The notes under the pieces: generated by a model
Told to the model about the DNA's origin: nothing
Database searches by the model: none
Seen by the model: the letters and a program-made list of their open reading frames with translations, nothing else
Translations under genes and position numbers: made by a program
In this document: piece by piece, positions 1 through 8,735 of the stretch
How positions within the stretch are numbered: the stretch's first letter is position 1
Layout: the number at the start of each line of letters is the position of its first letter
NCBI GenBank assembly: GCA_032718475.1
Contig: JAUCBJ010002561.1
Location: 1-24,671, forward strand
Direction: 5' to 3'
Length of the DNA: 24,671 nucleotides
DNA from: Nemertoderma westbladi
Taxonomy: Eukaryota > Xenacoelomorpha > Nemertodermatida > Nemertodermatidae

Positions 1-303
1 AATATTGTCGTATGCTAAAAGTGTTTTAATTAACTAAAAGACATATAAATTTTGGCAGGTTAAACTGCTAAAGGTCTTCAAAAGCGCGAACAGGTAGTCA
101 TGATCCATTTTAAATGTATTATCCAGATATGTATCAATTATCTAAAATTTATTAATTATTTAAAAGGTAGCGCGGTCAGCCGGTACTAAAATTCTGAAAT
201 AAGTTTTATTAATTACCCATCATTCTCTCATTTACAACTGTTTAGGCTACATATCAGAGTAGGGCCTACCGGTATCAGTTTCTATTGTACAGTAGCTGAT
301 TAG
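1..303. other. AT-rich non-coding stretch, nothing recognised
   Basis: No reading frame with coding character, no RNA gene and no clear repeat was seen here. The short motif ACCGGTA, scattered through the window, occurs once in this stretch. Confidence 0.5.
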
Positions 304-365
304 TATAATTATATGATGTTAGACAACCACGACTTTAGAGGGATTGTGATATTAATATCTGATTA

Positions 366-403
366 GTATCTGAGGGAATAAGACCCCATATCCTATTTTA
401 TAG
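366..403 (+). repeat. Direct repeat copy 1 (second copy at 1121-1158)
   Basis: About 38 bp beginning TAGTATCTGAGGGAATAAGA recurs at 1121-1158 with one substitution. The SINE starts at the end of this copy, whereas copy 2 continues into unrelated sequence, so copy 2 resembles the empty site. Confidence 0.8.
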
Positions 404-541
404 GAAGGTGGGGTAGCTCAGTTGGTTGAGCGCCGGGCCTGCAATCTAATGGTTGTAGGTTCAGCCCCGCCAGGGTCCACCCAGCCTTTCATCCACTGGG
501 GTCGATAAAATGAGTACCAGTTAAATAACTGGGAGCAAATC
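403..541 (+). mobile_element. tRNA-derived SINE, 3'-truncated copy
   Basis: The head is tRNA-like: a Pol III A box TAGCTCAGTTGG at 414-425 and a B box GGTTCAGCCCC at 458-468, with GGGG...CCCC ends able to pair as an acceptor stem. The anticodon position reads CTGCAAT, which suggests but does not prove a Cys-type ancestor. A central block follows at 484-521, with TTTCATCC, then GGTCGATAAAATGAGTACC. That block resembles the conserved body of SINEs known from cephalopods and other invertebrates (recalled similarity, not searched). The copy is about 98% identical (3 differences in 139) to the minus-strand copy at 3442-3580 but stops after GGGAGCAAATC, so the 3' tail is missing. A true functional tRNA is unlikely because the anticodon stem is poor. 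Confidence 0.85.
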
Positions 542-573
542 AAGTCGTGGTTGTCTAACATCATATAATTATA

Positions 574-806
574 TATTTGCAGGGGCATTTTCTGACATCT
601 GCGCAATTTGTTTAAAAATTGGATCATTTATCTGTACATACCGGTAGGTGCTAATTGGGGTTGGTTGCATTCAGTGGGAAATCATGTTTATATGCATTTG
701 GGGCTGATGGTAACATCACGTTTCAACTCTTGGGGGGAGGTACGGTAGGATTTCTAATTTAATGGTCATTGTCCTAATTAGTGGTGCAGTTTTGTTAGGT
801 TCGTGC
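574..806. other. Non-coding, nothing recognised
   Basis: No ORF, RNA gene or repeat was identified between the foldback and the ribozyme-like motif. Confidence 0.5.
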
Positions 807-848
807 ACACTGCTGATGAGGAGAACCACGAATCCCAGGGTTCAGTGT
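807..848 (+). ncRNA. Hammerhead-ribozyme-like motif, degenerate
   Basis: The order of parts fits a type I hammerhead with a minimal stem III. ACACTG (807-812) pairs perfectly with CAGTGT (843-848) as stem I. CTGATGA (813-819) matches core positions C3-A9 and GAA (830-832) matches G12-A14. CCC/GGG (834-836/838-840) could give a very short stem III, with TT at 841-842 in the cleavage position. Stem II (820-829) pairs only weakly and the expected A15.1 is T. Short stem III hammerheads are known in animal Penelope-like and retrozyme elements. This may be a decayed relic or chance. Confidence 0.25.
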
Positions 849-1526
849 TTGAATCCCCGAAACCCCTTTTATTTTTATAAAATTTATTATTTAGACTTAC
901 CTTTTCGGCGGACAAAATGACCTATATTTTTCTTAATTTATGGGATAACCTATTCGTGCAATACTTACTGGTACCTGTAGTTACTGTATGGTTTGGTGTA
1001 ATTTTTCTTGTGTGTAGTTGGGTTGGGTTATGTAGCACTAAAATCGATTTGGTATTTCATTTTTTAATAGGCCTTTGTGCCTGAGTACTAACAGTGGCCC
1101 AAGTGGCCCTAAATGCTAGGTAGTATCTGAGGGAATAAGACCCCATTTCCTATTTTATTGTTTTCATATGAGTAGTATAATGCTATATAATTATTCTAAG
1201 GCATAGGCTTTATAACCTACATACAGTACAATAAGCAATACTGCAAAATACTCCTCTAATACTGTACTAATACCGGTACTGATAGCCTAAGAGAACAGTA
1301 GTAGAGAAACCGGTAGCATGGAACCTAACCGTAAATTTTTGGCGGACATAAAAAGTAAAAAAAGGATATTATGAGTGATTTAAACGGACAAGAAAAATTA
1401 TTGTCATTTTATAGGTTGGAAGGGCATATCGGAGTGAATCCGCTAACAAGGCCCTTTTCGAACTTGCCGCTTCAATTTACACTAAAGATAACAAACTAAC
1501 TACAACTGTAAATAGTTATATTCTAC
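849..1526. other. Non-coding AT-rich sequence
   Basis: Apart from the second copy of the 38-bp direct repeat (1121-1158), nothing is recognised. No reading frame shows protein-like composition. Confidence 0.5.
1121..1158 (+). repeat. Direct repeat copy 2 (first copy at 366-403)
   Basis: This matches the SINE-flanking sequence at 366-403 with a single difference. No SINE follows it. Confidence 0.8.
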
Positions 1527-1532
1527 TTTATT
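1527..1532 (-). promoter_or_regulatory. Candidate polyadenylation signal AATAAA for the lectin gene
   Basis: TTTATT on the plus strand reads AATAAA on the minus strand, about 125 bases past the lectin stop codon. That is a plausible distance, but in AT-rich DNA the hexamer can occur by chance. Confidence 0.4.
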
Positions 1533-1656
1533 TATATTACTATAAGTACAGTAGATTTCCCTTTATGTTTTACTACTTTCCTAATAACCACCGGCGACCG
1601 GCGTAATTAGAATCACACGCAGTTATTCTTTCTGGGCAGCAAAAGCAGCAGATGGT

Positions 1657-1845
1657 CTATTGAATTTTAACTTCACAGAGCGTCAGTGGTTTGCTGTCTG
1701 CCTGGAACACGACGACATAGCGACCTTGTTTCCCTTCACAACCGATACTTTGTACAGCAGAAGAATCAGCAGCTCCACATAGGTTCCCCATGTTGCTAGC
1801 CAAACTTCTGAGGTAGACCTCATCCACACTGTCTACAACAAACAC
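1657..1845 (-). CDS. F-type lectin (fucolectin), last coding exon
   Basis: This 62-residue exon, ending in TAG at 1657-1659, encodes the second half of an F-type lectin (F5/8 type C-like, eel fucolectin/tachylectin-4/pentraxin-1) domain. Family features seen are CGAADSS, then GCEGKQGRYVVVFQ and the terminal LTLCEVKIQ. It starts after a splice acceptor TTCAG at 1846-1850 (minus). The phase-0 junction joins it to the exon at 2164-2409 across a 318-bp intron that begins GTATTG. The spliced region gives one domain of about 144 residues, the usual size for the family. These proteins are secreted, bind fucosylated glycans and often act in innate immunity or gamete recognition. No second domain follows, so the protein ends with this domain. 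Confidence 0.85.
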   Translation of the reverse strand: MFVVDSVDEVYLRSLASNMGNLCGAADSSAVQSIGCEGKQGRYVVVFQADSKPLTLCEVKIQ

Positions 1846-2163
1846 CTGAATGAGGTAGTAATAAATTGTGTCAATAGTGGAGTGGTGGTAACAAAGTTTA
1901 AAACACCTCTGCAATTACACAGAATTTATTATTAGAATAACTTACCACACTAAAGTAGTACTCTGATCATAATTATCAAGTCAGATTTTATAACTTGTTT
2001 CATATATTTCAGACTGTAGAGAATACAGAATCAGTGACTAGTTTAAGTTTCAACTGTGGTATCTGACTCGCAAATGAATTTTTTCTCTAAATGATAATAT
2101 ATTAGTTAAGAATTTCATAAAATTGTTTAACCTTTTAATGGGTAAACTTTTAAACTGCAATAC

Positions 2164-2409
2164 CTTGGCACCTGACAGTTGATCCTGGCAGCAATCTCCA
2201 CGGTTGTAGAGTTCCACACTCTCTATGGCTGTTGTGTGAACGAGGTCCACCCACCACCAACTAGGTCCCATACTGTCGGTATGAGTGCAGGAGTTCCCAT
2301 CCCAGTTACTGTCTGTGTTACCGTCGTTAGCTCGAGCAGGGGAACCTCCGTCGATTTCCGAATCAGCACCAGTGGGGAGACCAAGTGCAATGTTTCTTGA
2401 AACTTCCAC
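2164..2409 (-). CDS. F-type lectin (fucolectin), internal coding exon
   Basis: This 82-residue exon lies between a TTTAG acceptor (AG at 2410-2411) and a GTATTG donor (2163). It carries the fucose-binding half of the F-type lectin domain: RNIALGLP at the start, DGNTDSNWDGNSCTHTD, WWWVDL, then YNRGDCCQDQLSGAK. The family motif is H-x26-R-x-D-x4-R/K. Here H-x26-R-x-D is intact and the cysteine pair after RGD is present, but the final Arg/Lys is Gln (codon CAA). In eel fucolectin all three basic residues contact fucose, so binding may be weakened or altered. The exon begins without a Met; upstream exons with a signal peptide must lie further along the minus strand (above 2411) and were not identified. 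The gene is therefore partial as annotated. Confidence 0.85.
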
Positions 2410-2411
2410 CT

Positions 2412-3270
2412 AAATATCGGCAAAAATCGGTAGTGAGTGGGAGGAACCGTTACACCGATCATCTTGTTTGGGAGTAGCTTAAAACTACTGCATGTACTAT
2501 GTACTGTTCGTACAGTTCAGGTTAGTGCAGTGGCGCCATATTTCAACATATTTCCACTAATCCACTATCCAGAAGTCCTATACCACTCAGATTGAGCTCA
2601 AACTGTTGTCATTTGTAACACTAGGCCTACAGTCTACTGTAGAAAAGTAGAAGAAAGTAGAAGTAGAAGAAAAATAATGCAGCCAAATCTCGTCGTCATA
2701 TATGTCTTTATTCAATTTCCATTTTCTCGAATTTAGCTGAATATTTTTTTCTAATTTTTCTAATAGACGTAGAGAAAGGAATTTTCTACGACGCCAAAAC
2801 ATATTTGGATCATAAATATTAAATCATTCAAAGAAAATTGGATTATATATATCGCCATACCTACAGTAAAAGACATGACCGTGGGGCCTCGAACACATTT
2901 AAGTCCAGACGCGCCTTTGGGTTGTAAAATGAGTGGATCTAGTCATTCGTCCCCTAGCGGTCGACGAATGAACTATAGATATCTGCCTGTTTGAGGAATT
3001 TCTAAACATTCCATAGACTATGTTTACCAAGCTTGATTCCATTTCATCAAAGTTGTATCGACTTATCAGCGCTCAAACTTTTCGACAACATCGACGACAG
3101 ACGGATCCACTAATTATACCCTATTCTCTAAGTCTCACCTGGATTGCACTTCAATTGCATGTCAAAAAGTAAAATCTAAACTTTATCGGTAAACGTACTG
3201 TAGAATTCGTATTGCAACCGCTTGTTACTTTTAAACTATCAAGTTCTGTAAATTAAGTAGGCAGATAGAA
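2412..3270. other. Non-coding; may hold unrecognised 5' exons of the lectin gene
   Basis: No minus-strand frame here shows a convincing signal peptide or lectin sequence. A short minus-strand frame at 2587-2802 is Lys/Phe/Ser-rich and looks like random AT-rich translation. The purine-rich run at 2641-2676 (GTAGAAGAAAG-type) is low complexity. Confidence 0.45.
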
Positions 3271-4170
3271 GTTAGTAAGAGGGTACATAGTACCGTTAGT
3301 TAGTAAGAGTAGTAAGAGGGTACGTAGTACCTTTAGTTAGCAAAAAAAAGCAAACAGTCGGCCGAAGCCGGAGGCGACCCGAAGGCTCCTCTTTCGATAG
3401 CTGCTACCCGAGGGTAGGGGTGGGCGCTACTCCTATCCCAAGATTTGCTCCCAGTTATTTAACTGGTACTCATTTTATCGACCCCAGTGGATGAAAGGCT
3501 GAGTGGACCCTGGCGGGGCTGAACCTACAACCAATAGATTGCAGGCCCGGCGCTCAACCAACTGAGCTACCCCGCCTTCCATTAGTTAGAGAGTTAGTTA
3601 GAAAGAGGGTACGTAGTACCGTTAGTTAGAGAGTTAGTAGTAAGAGGGTACGTAGTACCGTTAGTTAGAGAGTTAGTTAGTAAGAGGGTACGTAGCACCG
3701 TTAGTTAGAGAGTTAGTAGTAAGAGGGTACGTAGTACCGTTAGTTAGAGAGTTAGTAGTAAGAGGGTACGTAGTACCGTTAGTAAGAGTTAGTGGAGTTA
3801 GTTAGTAAGAGGGTACGTAGTACCGTTAGTAAGAGTAAGTGGAGTTAGTTAGTAAGAGGGTACGTAGTACCGTTAGTAAGAGTTAGTGGAGTTAGTTAGT
3901 AAGAGGGTACGTAGTACCATTAGTAAGAGTTAGTGGAGTTAGTTAGTAAGAGGGTACGTAGTACTGTTAGTAAGAGTTAGTGGAGTTAGTTAGTAAGAGG
4001 GTACGTAGTACCGTTAGTAAGAGTTAGTGGAGTTAGTCAGTAAGAGGGTACGTAGTACCGTTAGTAAGAGTTAGTAGAAGAGTTAGTAAGAGGGTACGTG
4101 TAGTACCGTTAGTAGAAGAGTTAGTAAGAGTTAGTGTGTTAGTAAACGTTAGTAGAATTAGTAGTGAGTA
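3271..4170 (+). repeat. 47-bp minisatellite (GAGGGTACGTAGTACC core), split by a SINE
   Basis: Tandem units share the core GAGGGTACGTAGTACC followed by runs of GTTAGT/GTAAGAG. In 3790-4060 the period is exactly 47 bp (core starts at 3809 and 3856); earlier units are shorter and more variable. Each core holds GGTAC-GTA-GTACC, able to form a 5-bp stem with a 3-nt loop. The array is interrupted by the SINE at 3341-3580. At its right end it degenerates into TAG-rich sequence that abuts the (TAG)n tail of the LINE at 4183. Confidence 0.9.
3341..3580 (-). mobile_element. tRNA-derived SINE, full-length copy inside the minisatellite
   Basis: On the minus strand this copy starts GGAAGGCGGGGTAGCTCAG, with A and B boxes and the GGTCGATAAAATGAGTACC central block as in the copy at 403-541. 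It continues through a GC-rich 3' region with short self-complementary pieces (CCCTACCCTCGGGTAG; GCCTCCGGCTTCGGCC) and ends in a T8 run at 3342-3349, a plausible Pol III terminator. Minisatellite sequence TTAGTTAG lies on both sides, so any target-site duplication is masked. The insertion postdates the start of the array. Confidence 0.85.
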
Positions 4171-4227
4171 GTGAGAGGGGGGCTACTACTACTACTACGA
4201 TCGGCATGCTGCATTGCAGCTGCATTT

Positions 4228-6429
4228 TTAAGAAGGCTGTGCCGGCTTGTCAACAAAATTGCACCGCCACAACTCCCTATCACCCATGACATTTGCTAGA
4301 TCATCCGCATCTTTAAGGCCAGTGTCCTTTAAGATGCGTCTCAAGAAAGTCATGGGCTGTCCACCCTGCTTATTCACTCCATGAGGCTGCCAAAGTACAA
4401 GATTATGCACTGGCTGGTCCTCACGGCGAAAGCAATGTCCTGCAAAGCGGAGGCGATTTTGTTCTAGTGTCAAGCTTGGGGGAACCAATGAGACACCTCC
4501 AATGTTATATAGTGTCTGGTTGGAGATGTGTGCATTGTACTTGACACAATGAACCCGGCGTAGCATTCTTGTGAATGTGCCATCCAGAGATTTGGTGTCC
4601 TCAGCAGTTAGAGCCCAGCATGGACTCCCGTAGAGGAGTACTGGAACTACTGCTGCTCTAAATAATCGGACCTTAAGTTTCCGATTAATTCTCGGTGACT
4701 TCCAAATCCTGGAAAGCCTATTCAAGGCTGCCCATGCCTTTCCCTTACGTATTCGAAGGTCCTCACCTGACTTCCGGATCCATGATCCCAGGTAACAGAA
4801 GTCGTCCACATGCTCAAGCATACCATCCTTTGAGCTTATGCTCATCCGATCAGAGACTTGCTGAGGACTTTCAAAGTTAACTGTCAGAATTTTGGTCTTT
4901 CTGGAGTTAATAAAAAGACCAACACTAGAAGCAGCATGTTCTAATGAGCTGAGGAGCCGTTGGGCTCCCTCTAATGATTCTGAGAGTACTCCTAAGTCAT
5001 CAGCAAAGTCTAGATCAGTTAGGTACTTGGCAGGATTTCCTCGACTTCTGGAGCCAGTAGGTGGAGTTATCATCACCCCATCATCATTATGATGATCTAA
5101 GGACATGCGTAGAACATAGTCAACCACAATAATGAACAAGAATGGTGCAAGTGTGTCTCCTTGGAGGACGCCCCATAACACTTCAAATGGTTCTGTGTCA
5201 CCATCAACAGTAGACACAAATGTTGTCGAACCATCATATACTGATCTGATTGCTGCAATAATTTCATCGGGAATCCTATATAATGAAAGTATGCTGAACA
5301 TACGTGAGCGAGAGACTGAATCAAAGGCCTTGAAGAAGTCAACAAAGATAACAGCCAGATGCCTGTCTTTATTTTTTGATAATTCTTCAATTATCCTTCT
5401 AAGTGCCAAAATGGGCTCCATGGTCCCACGACCTTTACGGAACCCATTCTGATTTCCACGTAGCAGTCTCTCAATGGGATCCCTGATGCGATTTAATAGA
5501 ATCCTATTGTATAGCTTTGCAGCAATCGAGATCAATGAGATTCCCCGAAAAGAACCATAGAGTGTTAGGTTGCCCTTCTTGGGAACTGGCACCAACTTAT
5601 TTGTTTTCATTTCTTGTGGGACTCTTGTTGTTCGGTACATATCTACTATGATGGGATAGATGAGCTTTAAACACTCAGGTATTTTAAAGACCTCAGGGGG
5701 AACACCATCTACTCCACTGGCACGATTGGTCTTAATGGTCTTTGCAGCAGCCTTCACTTCTGCAAAGGAGATATCGCCAATGGGGATATCTGGGAGTACA
5801 GACTCAGACACTTTTACTTCTATAAAGTTATCAGGCAATACCCTGTCATTATTGAGGAGCTTTTCAAAGTGGGCTTTCCAACCATTGAGGCGATCGGCTG
5901 GTGATTCAGCCTTAACCTTGGTGGTTGGTTGGCTTTTCCGCCCAGTAAGCAGATTGATCGATTTCCATGCCTGGGATGATTGCCTGCTGTCGTCAGCATC
6001 ATTGATGGTATCAACCTGTTGGTTTATTAGCTCCTGTAGATTAACAGAGTACTGCCTGTTCAGGGACCTAGATGCAGCCTTAAATGCCTTAGATGCATTC
6101 TTGGCCGCTGTAGTCTGTTTGAGTCGGGATTCTTTCTGCGCCTTATGTAGGTCATTTCGGCACTTCTGAATTTTGTTGTCAGTCCAGGGGGCCCTTTTCC
6201 TGTTTCGAGGGTATACAGGAACTGTTTCTGCAGCTGCTAGCTTAACTGCTTCTGTAAAGGCAGTATAGCCCTCACAGTGATCTGCCGCCTCAGAGGCAAG
6301 AGCCTCATACCTGTTGCTCAGCTGTAGTGTGAAGCTGGATCTCACACTTGGCTGTTGCAACAGAGAGGACCAGTCATGCCGCGGCAAGGCAGATTTCGTT
6401 GTTCTGCTAGCACGCAGACTAAGTCTTAC
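4228..6429 (-). pseudogene. LINE reverse transcriptase and C-terminal domain (part of broken pol)
   Basis: A 719-residue open stretch copies element RNA to DNA at the target site in intact relatives. Visible motifs are GVDGVPPEVF and the fingers region near residue 230-250, NGFRKGRGT near 315, FVDFFKAFDSV near 350 (motif A), GVLQGDTLAPFLF (motif B) and DLDFADD near 460 (motif C, FADD in place of YADD). The C-terminal part holds YLGSWI, LLYGSPCWAL, MLRRVHCVKYN and LRFAGHCFRRED, typical of endonuclease-containing LINEs. The catalytic Asp residues are present. The frame joins the endonuclease upstream only after a 1-base shift at about 6426-6432, near ACAAGG. The in-frame TTG at 6387 is not a real start. 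Confidence 0.9.
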
Positions 6430-7527
6430 CTTGTGGCCACAATAAGGCGGTGATCACTGGAGAAGGGTCGAAGTGTAAATGCATTACAGTCTTGTATAGA
6501 GCTCCTGTATTTCCTACGAAACAGAATATGGTCTATCTGGGACTTGTGACCACTGGGTCCACTATGAGTCCATAGCTTTCCAGTTCGCTTCTTGAACTGG
6601 GTTCCACCCGAAAACAATCAATTTCCAGAGATAAAATCCTGAAGATGGACAGAATTTCGGTTAACACTATTGCTATAGACCCAGGGCGATGTAGGTGATT
6701 GATGCAGACTTGCATTAAAGTCTCCCAGGAATGTTAAGAATGCATGCTGATCCACTCCATCAGTAGCTGCTTGTAGATTGTGGTAGAAATTTTCCACCTC
6801 ATCTACAGGGGCAACACTAGATGGAGAGTAGCACACAATCAGAACCACCTTAGGAAACTTCTTAGCCAGTCTTCCAGAACATGAGAAGTGGCAACGGATG
6901 ATGCGGTTAGAGATTTGGTCTATTTTGTCCAATGCTGCATGTGCAGTTGGATTCATCAATAGACCAATTCCACCATTACCACTATCATCTGCTGACGCAA
7001 GGGCAAGTCGCCCCCCATGTCTGTCCAGTCTGCATTCGGTGCTCTTGAACACCCACTGCGCTAAGAGAAAGCTTATCTGCCAAGGCAGTCAGCTCACCTT
7101 GTCGCATTGGGGTCCCGAGTGTTAGGGTGTTTACTGAGGCTAGTCTAGTGACTTGCCTCAGATTCACCAATGGCTTTGTTGGTTGGGGTGGAACATGAGA
7201 GTAGCCTCCAACTCCAGAATCCCTCTCCCCATCACAATCTGGCCTCCCTGGTGACCCAGGGTTTGGGCCAGAAAGGTCATCAGGAAAGGGACTCAAAGAA
7301 TTGTTGGCTGCTCTCTCTCCAGTAGGGGGTGAGACAGGCAGCCGGTCAGAAGTTAACTGACGCCTGTGTGGCCGATTGTGTCCGGTAATTACACTGGCCT
7401 CTAGTGGCCGGACCTCCGCATTGCTAATGTAATCCATAGTGGGGGTTGGGGGGTGCTTTTTTGCCGAGTCAGCTCTTGGGGCAAATACCACACCCTGGTT
7501 TGCCATTCCACAGGGTGGGTGTCGCAA
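6426..7527 (-). pseudogene. LINE AP-type endonuclease (N-terminal part of broken pol)
   Basis: This region nicks target DNA in intact relatives. Motifs in order: LGTPMRQGELTAL, GVQEHR (catalytic Glu), GNGGIGLLMNP, LTFLGDFNAS, SQIDHILFRR and SDHRLIV, matching the exonuclease-endonuclease-phosphatase fold. Two lesions are visible. The first is a 1-base shift in a G6 run (plus 7011-7016) between the QEHR region and the next part. The second is an in-frame TGA at 6618-6620 between the DFNA and SDH regions. A Pro/Arg-rich segment of about 120 residues precedes the domain. The start codon is unclear. Confidence 0.85.
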
Positions 7528-8000
7528 TGGAGTCAGATATGCGGCCCATCACCCATATCTACTCTGGCGCACATGACCCACCATTGGCTGTTGCAGCTCA
7601 TCTGCTGGGTCATGCCCTGTACCCTTGCTGCCAGGTGCAGGTCGTAGTGAAGTGCTCTCAGAGTGGACATGAGAACACTCTACTCCTGACCAGCCATTGG
7701 TAGATCACCATCTGCCTGGTCAGGCTATATACCCCTGCAGCCAAGTATATGGGTCCTTAATCCAGGACCAAGGGCGTCCTTATCCCAGAACGATGGGGGT
7801 CCTAGTTACAGGACCAGATTTGTCCTAGTAAGAGGGTCTATGGAGCTACAGGTGGCACCTCCTTTATGCTGCATGGAGGTGGCAAGTTTTCTTGATCGAT
7901 GACCTAGAATACCTGACCTGACAACAAGAGGGGGGCATGTGGGTACAGCAGGACAGATCATGTAGGCCGCACAAGACATACTACTGTACTGCACAGCCCG
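7528..8000 (-). other. Probable LINE 5' leader
   Basis: The base composition matches the LINE rather than the AT-rich flank. Short imperfect repeats around CAGGACCA and GGTCCT occur at 7750-7840. No ORF with recognisable content was found. The boundary near 8000 is set only by the change in composition. Confidence 0.5.
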
Positions 8001-8231
8001 TAGAGTAGGTCAGAATATGGATTAAAAATAAATAATTTGTTGTAGGATTAAAAAATAAATATTAAAATCAAAATTAGACAAATTAGCTTTGCTTTAGTAC
8101 AATAATAGATTTTTTATTAAATATAATAAAATGGTAGATATGTAATTGATGAAAATACATACTGTATAAAGAGTTAAATTTAATTAAAGTTTAGAAAATT
8201 TAACAATAATGTTGCACCCATATTCCACTCA
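8001..8231. other. AT-rich spacer
   Basis: Low-GC sequence between two retroelements; nothing was recognised in it. Confidence 0.6.
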
Positions 8232-8735
8232 TCAGTATTGGGTAGCCAGATCAAACCCCCGCAGACCTGCCCCATCCCCAAAGCCCGACCCGCGCCAAGA
8301 CCGTCGACCACCTCTGAGGCAGAGAGAATTCGATCGGAGGAGGGCGAATTGAATCCTCCGGCGAACTCCACCCTGCACACAAGCAAGGCCCCTCTCGGCC
8401 ATCCCAGCTTGTCTCGAGACAAGGGTCTCAGCCAGATGGCGAATGAGAATCTCTGCCTCATTGCACCATACGCCGTCGGTTGTACCGACCAGTGGGGTAA
8501 AGGACATCCTCCGGTCTTCACAGACGGTCCGGTAATGGGCGTGTTTCAGCCGGGCCCGCTGCTCCAAGAGGGACTCGGTCGACCGGTTGGCCTGGACGTA
8601 CGAGGTGGCATCAGCGTTGGTTATCGCAATGTCAAACGACGCCACTCGTTGGTTGGTCCAGACCCCCCGGGCAACCAGGTCTGCCCTTACCACCCCGATC
8701 TCCCGCCCCTGTCTGTTGATGTTATCGAAATTAGA
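8232..8735 (-). pseudogene. C-terminal fragment of a retroelement protein with a nuclease-like domain
   Basis: The minus-strand reading shows REIGVVRADLVARGVW, then SFDIAITNADATSY, a charged region HAHYRTVCEDRRMSFTPLV, and the end piece RRRIQFALLRSNSLCLRGG. I recognise this pattern from C-terminal regions of reverse-transcriptase proteins widespread in invertebrate genomes. The RADL...FDIAIT spacing resembles a PD-(D/E)xK restriction-like endonuclease core, which is an inference. No reverse transcriptase precedes it, and upstream sequence in this frame (8736-8861) is AT-rich and unlike the family, so this is a 5'-truncated relic. It lies on the opposite strand from the gag-like frame next door and so is probably a separate insertion. 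Confidence 0.6.

Larger units (their letters stand above)
304..573. repeat. 32-bp perfect inverted repeat flanking a SINE
   Basis: Bases 304-335 are the exact reverse complement of 542-573; complementarity stops at both ends (303/574 and 336/541 do not pair). The 206-bp spacer holds the truncated SINE copy at 403-541, and the right arm starts directly where the SINE sequence ends. This could be a foldback created by template switching during or after SINE insertion, or the ends of a small foldback element that captured a SINE. Confidence 0.9.
4183..8000 (-). mobile_element. RTE/RTEX-like non-LTR retrotransposon (LINE), nearly full length, inactive
   Basis: Reading on the minus strand, the element has a leader (about 8000-7528), an AP-type endonuclease region, a reverse transcriptase with a long C-terminal domain, and a 3' end GCAGCTGCAATGCAGCATGC followed by a (TAG/GTA)n tail at 4183-4199. 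The same 3' terminus and tail occur in two fragments at 13765-14548, which defines the family end. Endonuclease and polymerase were one reading frame, now broken by a frameshift, one in-frame stop and a second frameshift. The short-motif tandem tail is typical of RTE-like elements; the clade is my inference from general layout. The 5' boundary is uncertain: sequence turns AT-rich near 8010. Confidence 0.9.

Noticed and set aside
403-475. A genuine tRNA gene
   Set aside because: A and B boxes and acceptor-like ends are present, but the anticodon stem is poor, the sequence runs on into a SINE body, and a second copy has the same extended structure.
813-866. Alternative hammerhead using CTGATGAG and the later CGAAAC
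   Set aside because: The intervening segment does not form stem II, and stem I then lacks a partner; the shorter reading at 807-848 fits better.
7446-7703. Plus-strand ORFs in the LINE leader
   Set aside because: Antisense to the LINE leader, with no recognisable domain.
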